DNA from: Chengkuizengella axinellae
GTDB lineage: Bacteria; Bacillota; Bacilli; Paenibacillales; KCTC-33759
Length of the DNA: 64,000 nt
Assembly: GCF_030730905.1 (NCBI RefSeq)
Contig: NZ_JAVAMP010000017.1
Coordinates: forward strand, 1-64,000
Direction of reading: 5' to 3'
Position 1 is the stretch's first letter; every line of letters starts with the position of its first letter. A program made the position numbers and the translations under genes. The notes under the pieces are model-generated. The model was not told where the DNA came from, ran no database searches, and worked only from the letters and a program-made list of their open reading frames with translations. This document shows positions 10,504-19,207 of the stretch, piece by piece.

Positions 10504-11331
10504 TTAGTACATCTCTGTCATCGATACTTCCGCAACTACAGGCAAATGATCTGAAGCTTCAGAAGGAATTGTCCAGCTTTCCGTCATTAATAAACCATTG
10601 TTCGTGAAAATATAATCGATCTCCAATCCACTGATTATAGTGGCAGAGTCTGTACGTGAGCTTTGCCATGTTTCTGTTACAACCTGCATTAACTCGTGAT
10701 CATATGTCATATTAAAGTCCCCCATTAAAACAATAGGATTTTCTTTCTCTTGTATATGTAACATCAATTGCATCATTTGTGATTCCTTTTCTTCATATGT
10801 CAATCCCAAATGTAAATTGATAATTTCTATTAGACCCATTGGTGTTTCTACTTCTACTAAAATAGCACTCCGATCTTCTATGTTCCCTGCTAAATAAATC
10901 ATATCAGTAGATAGTATAGGATAACGGCTTAATATGGCATTGCCATATTCCATAAAACTAAACTGCAAACTTGGAACAAATGCCCAGTACATATTTAACG
11001 CTTCTGCAAGCTCCTGTATTTGATCCTGCATGTCACTTCGGATGTGAAATCGATCCACCTCTTGTAAACCAATGATATCTGCTGCGGATTCCTCTACAAT
11101 CTCTAAAATCCTTTTTAAATCCACACGTCCATCCAAACCTTTTGCATGTCTTATATTATAAGTCATCATTGTTAATTCTGTTATATCTTCAGACAACACA
11201 CTAACTACTTTCTTTAAATGATCTGATCCTATTGTTATATTATTTTGTACAGATGGATAAGAAAAGCTAGAAGTAAATAAAACGATGAATACAATATATA
11301 GAAAGCGTTTGCAAAAGGTAATGAATTTCAT
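10504..11331 (-). CDS. Exported endonuclease/exonuclease/phosphatase (EEP) family protein
   Basis: 275 residues. An N-terminal signal peptide (residues ~1-27, hydrophobic LYIVFIVLFTSSFSYPS) is followed by a DNase I-like fold: MMTYNIRH (catalytic Asn), IIGLQEVD (metal Glu), INLHLG, VLMGDFNM, and SEASDHLPVV with the final Asp-His. Such exported proteins cleave phosphodiester bonds in nucleic acids or lipid head groups; the substrate cannot be told. Good ribosome site GGGAGGAATTGT. It is divergent from the ABC-F gene and apparently monocistronic. Confidence 0.85.
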   Translation of the reverse strand: MKFITFCKRFLYIVFIVLFTSSFSYPSVQNNITIGSDHLKKVVSVLSEDITELTMMTYNIRHAKGLDGRVDLKRILEIVEESAADIIGLQEVDRFHIRSDMQDQIQELAEALNMYWAFVPSLQFSFMEYGNAILSRYPILSTDMIYLAGNIEDRSAILVEVETPMGLIEIINLHLGLTYEEKESQMMQLMLHIQEKENPIVLMGDFNMTYDHELMQVVTETWQSSRTDSATIISGLEIDYIFTNNGLLMTESWTIPSEASDHLPVVAEVSMTEMY

Positions 11332-11581
11332 ACAATTCCTCCCTCTAGTATTTCTCTTTTCTTATATGATACATTACCTAGATTGATCAGCCTAGTTATA
11401 AAATTTGGCAGTAGAAAGCTACTTTGAAGTATAGATGAAATTAAGTTAAACTTGAGAGTGTACTGATATGTTGCGTTATAAATCATAAAATCAATCTAAT
11501 TAATAAAGAGAATCTAAAATATGCTGTACATGAGAAAACAAAGAATAATATAGATATATAGTCATGATGGAGGTAGTAACA

Positions 11582-13519
11582 ATGCTTTTACAAGCATCTA
11601 ATATAAGCAAAAGTTATGGTATAGAAACCATTTTATCCAATGCTTCAATACAAATTGAAAAACAAGAGCGTATCGGAATTGTTGGTGTAAACGGTGCAGG
11701 CAAATCCACTTTTATGAAGATAATCGCAGGAGAACTCTCTCCAACTTCAGGAGATATTTTTAAAGCAAAAGAGATTAGCATAGGATATTTAGCACAAAAC
11801 AGTGGTTTAAACTCTGACAAAACCATATGGAATGAAATGATGTCTATTTATGATGAAGTATTAAAAATGGAAAAGGATCTTCGCTCACTTGAGCAACAGA
11901 TGTCAGAACCAAAGATCATTAATAATACAAAGCTATACGAACAAACATTAGAGCGGTATTCAAAGCTTTCAGACACCTTTAAAGAACAAGGCGGTTATGA
12001 AGTAGAGGCCAATATCAGAGGTATTCTGCATGGAATGGGTTTCTCGAAAATCCCATCAGATTCCGTAATTGAGAATCTAAGCGGTGGGCAAAAAACTAGA
12101 CTTGCTCTGGCTAAGCTGCTTTTACAAGCACCAGATATCATATTACTGGATGAACCAACCAACTATTTAGATTTAACAACCTTATCATGGTTAGAAAGCT
12201 TTTTACGTTCATACCAAGGTGCTGTTGTTGTTGTTTCTCACGATAGATATTTTCTGGACGCACTAGTAAATGTCATTTATGAAATTGAAAGAACAACGAG
12301 TAAACGATACACAGGCAACTATACAAGATATTTAGAAATAAAAGCGCAGAATTACGAAATCGAAAATAAAAAATACGAAAAGCAGCAGGCTGAAATTGCA
12401 AAAATGCAGGACTTTGTTCAGCGAAATTTAGCGAGAGCATCTACGACAAAAAGAGCGCAAAGCCGTCGTAAGGCACTGGAAAAAATGGACATGCTCGACA
12501 AACCGTTGGAAGGACTTAAAAAAGCACATTTCACTTTTCAAATCGACAAAAGAACTGGAAATGATGTGTTAAAGGTCAATGATTTATCCTTTCAATTTGA
12601 AGAAAAATCCCCGTTGTTTAAACATGTTAACTTCCATTTGTACAGAGGTGATTCTGTAGCGTTGATCGGACCTAATGGGACTGGGAAATCAACATTACTA
12701 AATACAATCATGAATAAATACAAACCTTCATCTGGTACTATTGATTGGGGGTCAAACATTAAGATCGGATTTTATGACCAAGAACAGAAAAACTTGAACG
12801 AAAGTAATACAGTGCTCGATGAACTTTGGAATCAATACCCCTACTTAGAAGAAAAACGAATAAGGACGGTACTGGGTAATTTCCTATTCTCAGGTGACGA
12901 CGTACTAAAAAAAATAAGTTCTTTAAGTGGTGGCGAAAAAGCACGTGTATCTCTTGCAAAGTTAATGTTGTTAAATGCAAATGTACTTATTTTAGATGAA
13001 CCTACAAACCATCTTGATTTATTCAGCAGAGAAGTACTTGAATCTGCTTTAATGGACTATGAAGGAACTTTATTATTTATTTCTCATGACCGTTATTTCC
13101 TAAATAAACTTGCCGAAAAAGTATTCGAGCTTTCTTCTGATGGAATGACACATTTCCTGGGAAATTTCGATGATTATGTCGAGAAAAAAACGGAGCTTGA
13201 AGAAGAAAAATTAGAGCAGGATGCGAAAAAGTTAGAATTAAATAATAAACACGAAAAAGAAGATGTAAGCAAAAATAATAAAAACTCGTATGAATTAGAA
13301 AAGCAGAAAAAACGAGATGAACGAAATCGTGCCCGTAAGATTGAAACTTTGGAAACATCTATTCATGAATTAGAAGAGGAATTAGAAGAAATAGAAAAAG
13401 AGTTGGCAGACCCAGAAATTTTTAATGATTATGTCTTAGTACAGGAAAAAACAGAGCTGATTGAACAAAAGAAAGCAAAGCTAAAAGCAGACTACGAGGA
13501 ATGGGAAACATTATTGTAA
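11582..13519 (+). CDS. ABC-F family ATPase (YdiF-like)
   Basis: 645 residues. Two ABC domains without membrane helices: Walker A GVNGAGKST (~residue 35) and GPNGTGKST (~residue 360), signatures LSGGQKTRLALAK and LSGGEKARVSLAK, Walker B LLDEPTNYLDL and LILDEPTNHLDL. The inter-domain linker is charged and the C-terminus is a long Glu/Lys coiled coil. ABC-F proteins act on the ribosome; the B. subtilis homologue YdiF lies in the same neighbourhood beside tsaD. I chose ATG 11582 because GGAGG at 11570 lies 7-8 bases upstream, whereas the earlier tandem ATGs precede it. A resistance role is possible but not shown. Confidence 0.93.
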   Translation: MLLQASNISKSYGIETILSNASIQIEKQERIGIVGVNGAGKSTFMKIIAGELSPTSGDIFKAKEISIGYLAQNSGLNSDKTIWNEMMSIYDEVLKMEKDLRSLEQQMSEPKIINNTKLYEQTLERYSKLSDTFKEQGGYEVEANIRGILHGMGFSKIPSDSVIENLSGGQKTRLALAKLLLQAPDIILLDEPTNYLDLTTLSWLESFLRSYQGAVVVVSHDRYFLDALVNVIYEIERTTSKRYTGNYTRYLEIKAQNYEIENKKYEKQQAEIAKMQDFVQRNLARASTTKRAQSRRKALEKMDMLDKPLEGLKKAHFTFQIDKRTGNDVLKVNDLSFQFEEKSPLFKHVNFHLYRGDSVALIGPNGTGKSTLLNTIMNKYKPSSGTIDWGSNIKIGFYDQEQKNLNESNTVLDELWNQYPYLEEKRIRTVLGNFLFSGDDVLKKISSLSGGEKARVSLAKLMLLNANVLILDEPTNHLDLFSREVLESALMDYEGTLLFISHDRYFLNKLAEKVFELSSDGMTHFLGNFDDYVEKKTELEEEKLEQDAKKLELNNKHEKEDVSKNNKNSYELEKQKKRDERNRARKIETLETSIHELEEELEEIEKELADPEIFNDYVLVQEKTELIEQKKAKLKADYEEWETLL

Positions 13520-13533
13520 ATAAATGATCAATG

Positions 13534-13575
13534 AAACAAGGATAGATAAAGCATTAATCGTATCTATCCTTGTTT
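13534..13575 (+). terminator. Terminator after the ABC-F gene
   Basis: A perfect 15-bp stem (AAACAAGGATAGATA / TATCTATCCTTGTTT) with a 12-base loop, followed by T-rich sequence, 15 bases after the stop. Confidence 0.85.
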
Positions 13576-13665
13576 TCTGTTAGAACAACTTCAAACAAGT
13601 ATTAATGTATAGACTCATTTAAAATATCAAATAATGAGACTTCTAATATACAAATGGAGGAGAAA

Positions 13666-14118
13666 ATGGAGAAAAAGAAATGGATTATAAGAAAAGCTAC
13701 CGTTGATGATGCAAAAAGCCTAAGTGAATGTATGATTTCAGCTTATTCAAAATATTTAACTAGACTTAATGGGGCAAATTTACCGCCTATGACGATTGAT
13801 TATGAAAAAGAAATATCTTCTTATCCTGTCTGGGTAATTGAATCCGGAAAAGAAATAGCAGGTGGTTTGATTCTTATGTTTGAAAATCAACGCACCACTA
13901 TCGCTAATATCGCTGTTCATCCCGATTTTCAAGGTAAGGGCTTAGGCAAAAGTCTGATGAATTTCGCAGAAGCTGAAGCAAAACGCAGAGGATATACGGA
14001 ATTAAGTTTAGCAACTCATATATTACTGACAGAAAACATCTCATATTATCTGAATTTAGGTTGGGAAGAGATTGATCGTGATGATACTCGGGTTTATATG
14101 AGAAAATACATCAATTAA
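13666..14118 (+). CDS. GNAT family N-acetyltransferase
   Basis: 150 residues. The acetyl-CoA binding motif V-H-P-DFQGKGLGKSLM lies near residue 88, preceded by IANIAV and followed by ENISYYLNLGWEE, the standard single GNAT domain. The substrate is unknown. I chose the ATG at 13666 because GGAGG at 13656 lies five bases before it and would otherwise be inside the coding region. Apparently monocistronic between two terminators. Confidence 0.88.
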   Translation: MEKKKWIIRKATVDDAKSLSECMISAYSKYLTRLNGANLPPMTIDYEKEISSYPVWVIESGKEIAGGLILMFENQRTTIANIAVHPDFQGKGLGKSLMNFAEAEAKRRGYTELSLATHILLTENISYYLNLGWEEIDRDDTRVYMRKYIN

Positions 14119-14153
14119 AAATACCAAGAAGATAGTTGATCTTCTTGGTATTT
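14119..14153. terminator. Bidirectional terminator
   Basis: A perfect 15-bp stem (AAATACCAAGAAGAT and its complement) with loop AGTTG, between the convergent GNAT and thioredoxin-reductase-like genes; A-rich on one side and T-rich on the other. Confidence 0.9.
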
Positions 14154-14181
14154 CTCTTCACAATTACATCTGTTCTGTTTT

Positions 14182-15090
14182 TTACCATGTTTCAAAAATC
14201 ATTTCTGCATTCATCTTAGCGCCAAGCTCGTAACCTTCACTCGCTGCTTTTATTAATCCAGAAAAAGCATTTTTTGCATCTCCTATGACATATACCCCCT
14301 TGATATTTGTTTCACCGATGTTATTCGTTATATATCCGCCCATTTCATTCATTTCAATTCCTAACCTAGATGGAATACTACTTGCTTGTATTTCACCAGT
14401 ATCCATTAAAAAACCACCTGATCTTTTATACTCAATTCCTGTACTTACAACGACCTTCTCCAATTCCCCATCTGATGATTGAAGTTCTTCGATTGGTGTT
14501 TCCACAAGTCTAACATCATGCTCTAATAATTCATGTTTCTGTTCGTTTGAAAGCTTAGTCGGCCCATTCGTAAATACCATTAAATCAGGACTCCAATGAT
14601 AAATCATTTTGACATAATCCATAAGCCAATCTCCGTTCCCAAAGACCGCCAAAGGTTCATCTTTTCTCTCCCAACCATCACAATAAGGACATGGATATAC
14701 AGACTTCCCATATACATCTTTAAGTCCTTTTATTGAAGGTAAAGCATCATGCATTCCTGTTGCAAAAATGATTTTTTTACTTATATAAACATCACCTTCT
14801 AATGTATGAACTCTAAATATAGAACCGTCCTTTTCAACATATTCAACCCTATCCCTTTTATATTGAATGTTAGGATATTTTTTTAACTGCTCTATACATA
14901 TTTTTTTGAATTCTAGAGGCTGAATACCATCTCTGCTTAAAAAACCATGAGATTCACGTGTTACTTTATTTCTAGGTTCATTTGCATCAATAATAAACAC
15001 CTTTCTTCTTGAACGACCTAATATAAGTGAAGCACTTAGACCTGCAGCTCCTCCACCTATAACAATTACTTCAAATGTTTGCACACTCAT
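14182..15090 (-). CDS. Thioredoxin-reductase-like FAD/NAD(P) oxidoreductase
   Basis: 302 residues. FAD Rossmann motif VIGGGAAGLSASLILGR at residue 10, ATGMHDALP, the redox pair CPYC near residue 137, and GVYVIGDAKN near the C-terminus. This is the layout of low-molecular-weight thioredoxin reductase homologues. The usual second GxGxxA NAD(P) motif is degenerate (FGNGDW), so the reductant is uncertain. It is divergent from a MerR-family gene 157 bases away, and redox or drug-responsive control by that regulator is an inference. Confidence 0.85.
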   Translation of the reverse strand: MSVQTFEVIVIGGGAAGLSASLILGRSRRKVFIIDANEPRNKVTRESHGFLSRDGIQPLEFKKICIEQLKKYPNIQYKRDRVEYVEKDGSIFRVHTLEGDVYISKKIIFATGMHDALPSIKGLKDVYGKSVYPCPYCDGWERKDEPLAVFGNGDWLMDYVKMIYHWSPDLMVFTNGPTKLSNEQKHELLEHDVRLVETPIEELQSSDGELEKVVVSTGIEYKRSGGFLMDTGEIQASSIPSRLGIEMNEMGGYITNNIGETNIKGVYVIGDAKNAFSGLIKAASEGYELGAKMNAEMIFETW

Positions 15091-15183
15091 TGATCTATTA
15101 TCTCCCTTTCTTTACAATAACTCTGATAGTGATATCCTCAGCTTCATCAATGATTTTATCACCTCATAAAGCATCTTAAGGTG

Positions 15184-15213
15184 TTGACCAAGGCAACAGT
15201 CAATAGATATAAT
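15184..15213 (+). promoter_or_regulatory. MerR-type promoter/operator
   Basis: -35 TTGACC (15184-15189), 18-base spacer, -10 TATAAT (15208-15213). A dyad TTGAC ... GTCAA (15184-15203) lies over the -35 and the over-long spacer, the classic geometry of MerR-activated promoters. It faces the merR gene, suggesting autoregulation. Confidence 0.75.
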
Positions 15214-15247
15214 ATTGTAAAAATGTACCAAAGGAGTCTCTCACTAT

Positions 15248-15979
15248 ATGACAAACAGATATAAAATAGGAGAAATAAGCAAATATATTGGAATCTCTAA
15301 AGATACGATTCGACATTGGCAGAAAAAAGGCATCCTTGAGATCAATAGGGATGATAATAACTACAACGTATTTACAGATCAGGACTTTTTAAAAACCTTT
15401 AAAATCAACCTTTACCGTGATTTGGGTTTTAGCATCGCCAATGTGAAGGAATTGCTTCATAAGGAAGGAACTGATGAAAAAAAAGAACTGATAGAGGGTC
15501 GCATTAAAGAATTAGACCATGAAATAGAACAATTATTATATCAAAGAAATGTATTGAACAATGCAATAGAAATGCCTAATTCAAGAGAACTACATTTTAA
15601 ATTGATAAAAAAAACATTTAAGCTAAAGAAGGTTGATTCGTATGTTCCTTCAAGCTCTTCAATTGGAAAAGTGATGAATGAAAAACAAATCTTTATCACA
15701 AAATTTGTGACTAAATCCTTAGAGAATCATGACATTTTTATCGAAGTGTCTACAAATGAAGATCTTGTTTACAGTAATCATACTTTTATTCACTGTTTCT
15801 ATCCAAGGAAAAAACTTGAGAGTAGTACCCATTTTATGGAGCAAATAAATCACTTTTCAAAGGAAAATCATCTTCAACTAAGAGGGGAAATGATTGAAGT
15901 ACATGACCTAAAACAACTCCTATTTAATGATTTTGACTATATAGAGTTTTATATTGCTGTAAAAACTTTTGATGAATAA
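15248..15979 (+). CDS. MerR family transcriptional regulator
   Basis: 243 residues. The N-terminal winged helix YKIGEISKYIGISKDTIRHW is typical, followed by the second half NVFTDQDFLKTFKINLYRDLGFS and a dimerisation helix. The C-terminal ~130 residues form an effector domain that I do not recognise; it has no clear metal-binding Cys pattern, so a small-molecule ligand is more likely than a metal. The ribosome site AAAGGAG is 11 bases upstream. Divergent from the thioredoxin-reductase-like gene. Confidence 0.88.
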   Translation: MTNRYKIGEISKYIGISKDTIRHWQKKGILEINRDDNNYNVFTDQDFLKTFKINLYRDLGFSIANVKELLHKEGTDEKKELIEGRIKELDHEIEQLLYQRNVLNNAIEMPNSRELHFKLIKKTFKLKKVDSYVPSSSSIGKVMNEKQIFITKFVTKSLENHDIFIEVSTNEDLVYSNHTFIHCFYPRKKLESSTHFMEQINHFSKENHLQLRGEMIEVHDLKQLLFNDFDYIEFYIAVKTFDE

Positions 15980-16052
15980 CAGACATAAATCCAATCACTC
16001 CTTCAATGAAGCTCATACAATATAGAAACAAAGATGAAGGTAATGAATATGT

Positions 16053-16205
16053 ATGGGTGTTTTTGATGAAAACCTCTGCGATTGTTGTGTATATCCGATG
16101 AATTGTGTTTTAAAGGAGTTGACAGGTGTAAGGGTTCAACAAATCCTGATTATCCCAAATACAATCGATGAGATTGTATTTCAAGAGATCAGTGATGTTT
16201 TATAG
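16053..16205 (+). CDS. Small Cys-rich protein (50 aa), unknown function
   Basis: ATG 16053 to TAG 16205. The N-terminal third reads FDENLCDCCVYPMNCVLKEL, with four cysteines in a C-x-C-C-x5-C pattern, then a hydrophobic strand-like stretch VQQILIIPNTIDEIVF. A weak GAAGG site lies 12 bases upstream. The combination of a short Cys-C-C motif with M-x-CVL resembles short conserved proteins I associate with spore-forming Bacillales, but I cannot name a family. Metal binding or disulfide-linked surface assembly would fit the cysteines; both are inference. Confidence 0.6.
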   Translation: MGVFDENLCDCCVYPMNCVLKELTGVRVQQILIIPNTIDEIVFQEISDVL

Positions 16206-16246
16206 ATAATTTTGAAAATGTCAAACTGATTCACCTTATCTCCGGT

Positions 16247-18496
16247 CTAAGTCCTTACATGCTCATCAATGTCATCAATCTTCAGCAACAACATAGGAAT
16301 AGCCACATACACAATCATCGTTGCTGCTGCTACAATACCAGAATCATTTACAAAAAATACAACTATCGTTCCAACCGTTGTAGCGTAAAATCCAATCATA
16401 AAGGAATAATATTTGTCATGCCACTCTTGAAACTTTCCTTTTGGTTTAAGTATAAATAACACAACCACAATTAAACTCGTTAAAAACACCTTACTCCACG
16501 CTGACACTTGAATAAGGTGCCAATTCATAGATACCTTCCTAATCACTGTATTTATAATTTGTTCTACGTTTCCTTTAAATAATCCATCCATCGCTTTACC
16601 TATATGGCTCACTTTGCTCTTGTCTGAAATGAATAAATCATTAAATAACCATAGAAGAACCAATGCTGCTATACCTAATGTACCGCAATATACTGCTAAC
16701 TTTGCCCAATGGATATTCCGAAGCCACTTTTCTTTAAAAGCTTTCACCCAAAACACAGTAAAAGTGACAACTGCAGTAATTGTACCTCCTGCATTCGTCC
16801 CTAAAAATGGAGCTGCTAAATAAAAAACTACGATTAATAAATATACCGTAAGCATCCATTTTGTTATGTTAGGATATTTCAAGTATGTAATATAAAACAA
16901 CATGGAAGCTGCTAGTGCAGTTGATCCAATTAGAACACCCATAAACTCATTACCGATTCCATAATATCTAGCACCAATCATAACATCATACCCTAATACA
17001 GAATGTTTCATCGCATATGCACCAAACATACCATCCAGTAAAATCATAAACGAAGTACATAAACTGATCAGTGTAAGTACTGTAATAACTGAAAAATATT
17101 GCAGCATTAAACTAAGCAAAAGGGTAATCATAAGAAAAAACAAAGCCTGAACTAAGACAGAATACCCTGAAAAATAACCCATCCAAAGCATGACAACTGG
17201 AGCAATAAGGATTGAAAATAAAAACGGGTTCACGATACGCGTCCATTTTATCCACTTTCCTATTGCTACAAGCAATGTAAGTATCAACACAATAACCTCA
17301 TAAGTAACAAATGAGTACAATAGCATCGGCCTTAATTGATATACATTTTGAATTTTGTTTAATTCCTGCTCGAGCCAGCTTATATTCATCTCTTTATTCT
17401 CTTCAAATTTCGCAATATTACCTATCATTTCTGAAGGAACTGTTACTTGAAATAAGTGCAATAAACTTGGAGCAATATCCACATGTGAAAGAATGCCGGT
17501 ACGTCTAGTTGTTGCAGAGGTTAGCAAACCAGAATCAAGTTCATGTTCATAGTAAAATAACGGGGATAACAGTAGCTTTTCCTCTCTCGCATCACGATGA
17601 ACCTGTGGTGAGAATACGAATAAAGCATCATCTTGTCCCATATTAGAGATTACTTTTCCTAAAAAATCATCCATCTCTTTTAATATCTCTTGTTTTAACA
17701 GTTGAAAACGTTCCGGTGCATAAAAAGACTTATCCACATATAATCGATCTAAATCTCCTAATTCAATCAAAACCAAAGAATTTGGGGTTACACTTTGTAA
17801 TTGTTCATAGATCCAGTCATAATTCGTTTGAATTGAAAAAGGCCGAAGTTCATTTTTAATCACAGTTTGAGCTCCAATATTCCCGAATGGAATTAAGCCA
17901 TTTGAATCCATAAGCATAAGCGAAGCTAATCTCTTTTTTTCATAATTAGGGGCATCATTCAGTACGATTCCTCTATCGCGATTTCCATACAAATATGTAG
18001 AAACACCATTTTGCTTCAATACCTCACCCAACAACCCGATTTGTGACTGATAACGATTATCTTCATTCAACTCATACAGGACAGATATTTCTGGTACTAC
18101 GATTTGTGCATTTTCATTTAAACTTCCATTATAACGAGCATATAAGGTTTGTCCGCTCTCTTTATTTATCGTTTCATCCTTATTCAATGCTTTGATATCC
18201 GACCTGCTGACAGTTGGCACACCTGCCCCTAAAGTGGCATATACATCATCAATACCACCACTGATTCGCACATTCACTGCTGCAGCTCTACTCTGCTTGT
18301 ATAACAAAGAGAAAGATGACAATGGCTGTAACTGTGCTGTGGAAAACTCATAAAAGGATAAGCTAGGGATAGAAAGTACAATCACTTTGTTCTTTTTAGT
18401 TTCTGTAAAAGCTGAAGCTTCTTCAAAAACAAAAAAAATCACTATGAAAGCCATCATACTTAGGAATAAAAGCAATTTATTTTTCCACACCATCAT
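16247..18496 (-). CDS. Large membrane protein with alkaline-phosphatase-like exported domain
   Basis: 749 residues. Signal/anchor helix (residues ~7-30), then a ~360-residue extracytoplasmic domain with features of the alkaline phosphatase/sulfatase fold (VIVLSIPSLSF near residue 40, LVLIELGDLDRL near 245, ALFVFSPQVHRD near 300, and ILSHVDIAPSLL near 345), then at least ten membrane helices. Canonical metal ligands are partly altered: the usual D-G-x-x Thr/Ser start is replaced by SIPSLSF. Catalysis is therefore uncertain. Either ATG of the tandem pair at the start is possible; the second (18493) is better spaced from AGAGGTG. The function is unknown. Confidence 0.7.
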   Translation of the reverse strand: MMVWKNKLLLFLSMMAFIVIFFVFEEASAFTETKKNKVIVLSIPSLSFYEFSTAQLQPLSSFSLLYKQSRAAAVNVRISGGIDDVYATLGAGVPTVSRSDIKALNKDETINKESGQTLYARYNGSLNENAQIVVPEISVLYELNEDNRYQSQIGLLGEVLKQNGVSTYLYGNRDRGIVLNDAPNYEKKRLASLMLMDSNGLIPFGNIGAQTVIKNELRPFSIQTNYDWIYEQLQSVTPNSLVLIELGDLDRLYVDKSFYAPERFQLLKQEILKEMDDFLGKVISNMGQDDALFVFSPQVHRDAREEKLLLSPLFYYEHELDSGLLTSATTRRTGILSHVDIAPSLLHLFQVTVPSEMIGNIAKFEENKEMNISWLEQELNKIQNVYQLRPMLLYSFVTYEVIVLILTLLVAIGKWIKWTRIVNPFLFSILIAPVVMLWMGYFSGYSVLVQALFFLMITLLLSLMLQYFSVITVLTLISLCTSFMILLDGMFGAYAMKHSVLGYDVMIGARYYGIGNEFMGVLIGSTALAASMLFYITYLKYPNITKWMLTVYLLIVVFYLAAPFLGTNAGGTITAVVTFTVFWVKAFKEKWLRNIHWAKLAVYCGTLGIAALVLLWLFNDLFISDKSKVSHIGKAMDGLFKGNVEQIINTVIRKVSMNWHLIQVSAWSKVFLTSLIVVVLFILKPKGKFQEWHDKYYSFMIGFYATTVGTIVVFFVNDSGIVAAATMIVYVAIPMLLLKIDDIDEHVRT

Positions 18497-18561
18497 TCAC
18501 CTCTGATCTAAAACAGCAGCACATACACCTACATTTTCCCCATTCCAATACAGATACATAC

Positions 18562-18776
18562 TAATCCACATTATCCACAACTTTTTCCCCAAAGAACGAT
18601 GTCGTTTTACATCGAATTTACACGCTTTTTACACATTTTTTGTATTTATCCACAATATCCACAATTTTCTGTGTAAAACTTATCCTATATTTTCATCACA
18701 TCCTTTATGCAGTATTTTCAGTGCATAAAGGTACTTTTCCACATTATTCACACCCTGTTGATAACATTGTGGATAA
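18562..18776. promoter_or_regulatory. DnaA-box cluster next to tsaD
   Basis: Within 215 bases are four matches to TTATNCACA: 18571-18579, 18646-18654 and 18744-18752 on plus, and 18768-18776 on minus. There are at least five one-mismatch versions, at 18562-18570, 18655-18663, 18735-18743, 18756-18764 and overlapping TTTTCCACA-type words. In B. subtilis a DnaA-box cluster is known at the gcp (tsaD) locus, one of a few clusters outside oriC that bind DnaA and restrain initiation. There is no dnaA or dnaN here, so this is not oriC. It also forms the upstream region of the membrane-protein gene on the left. Confidence 0.85.
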
Positions 18777-18819
18777 TCTGTGAACTCCATCTTGTTTTTT
18801 TCCATTATGATTTGGTGGG

Positions 18820-18962
18820 ATGAATACAGGTAGGATATCAAATCAGATAAAGGGTTTGTTTCCCTGGATGCATCACTGTTTCTTGTTTTAATTTTTAGTA
18901 TAATATTAGTTATTATTGGAGCAAACGCAATACAGAATTCATCAAATGAAAAAAATCAATAG
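18820..18962 (+). pseudogene. Possible frameshifted small membrane protein remnant
   Basis: ATG 18820 after GGTGG reads MNTGRISNQIKG and stops early. An overlapping frame (18834-18962) lacking a start reads KGFVSLDASLFLVLIFSIIL and continues as a membrane helix to TAG. A single frameshift near 18857 would join them into a ~47-residue one-helix protein. This may be chance; the rest of the gap around it (18777-19056) shows nothing else. Confidence 0.25.
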
Positions 18963-19056
18963 AAAACAACTGTAGTATAAACGTCTCATACCAAAAACTT
19001 TTTATATTACATGAAATATGTCTTATAGGAATCTCTTGGAGATTTTATTAATACAA

Positions 19057-19190
19057 AAGAGGGTGGGACATAAGTTGAAATCTAGCTGGTTTTTGTACAA
19101 TAAGCATAATTAAAACCGCATGAAATCAAGGTTTATAAATTTGATTTCATGCGGTTTATTCATTTTTGCTGGGTTTTGTCCCAGCCTCTT
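19057..19190. repeat. Palindromic element (MITE-like) with terminal and internal inverted repeats
   Basis: The ends AAGAGGGTGGGACA (19057-19070) and TGTCCCAGCCTCTT (19177-19190) are near-perfect inverted repeats. Inside is a perfect 17-bp inverted repeat, 19113-19129 with 19141-19157 (AAACCGCATGAAATCAA and complement). The element is 134 bases with no open frame. TGGGACA-ended intergenic palindromes recur in several Bacillota genomes. It may be a non-autonomous mobile element or a double terminator. Confidence 0.65.
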
Positions 19191-19207
19191 CTCCTACCTT
19201 ATTAAAA

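Noticed and set aside
18562-18776. Chromosomal origin of replication
   Set aside because: DnaA boxes are clustered, but there is no dnaA, dnaN or AT-rich unwinding region in the usual layout; a DnaA titration-type cluster at tsaD fits better.
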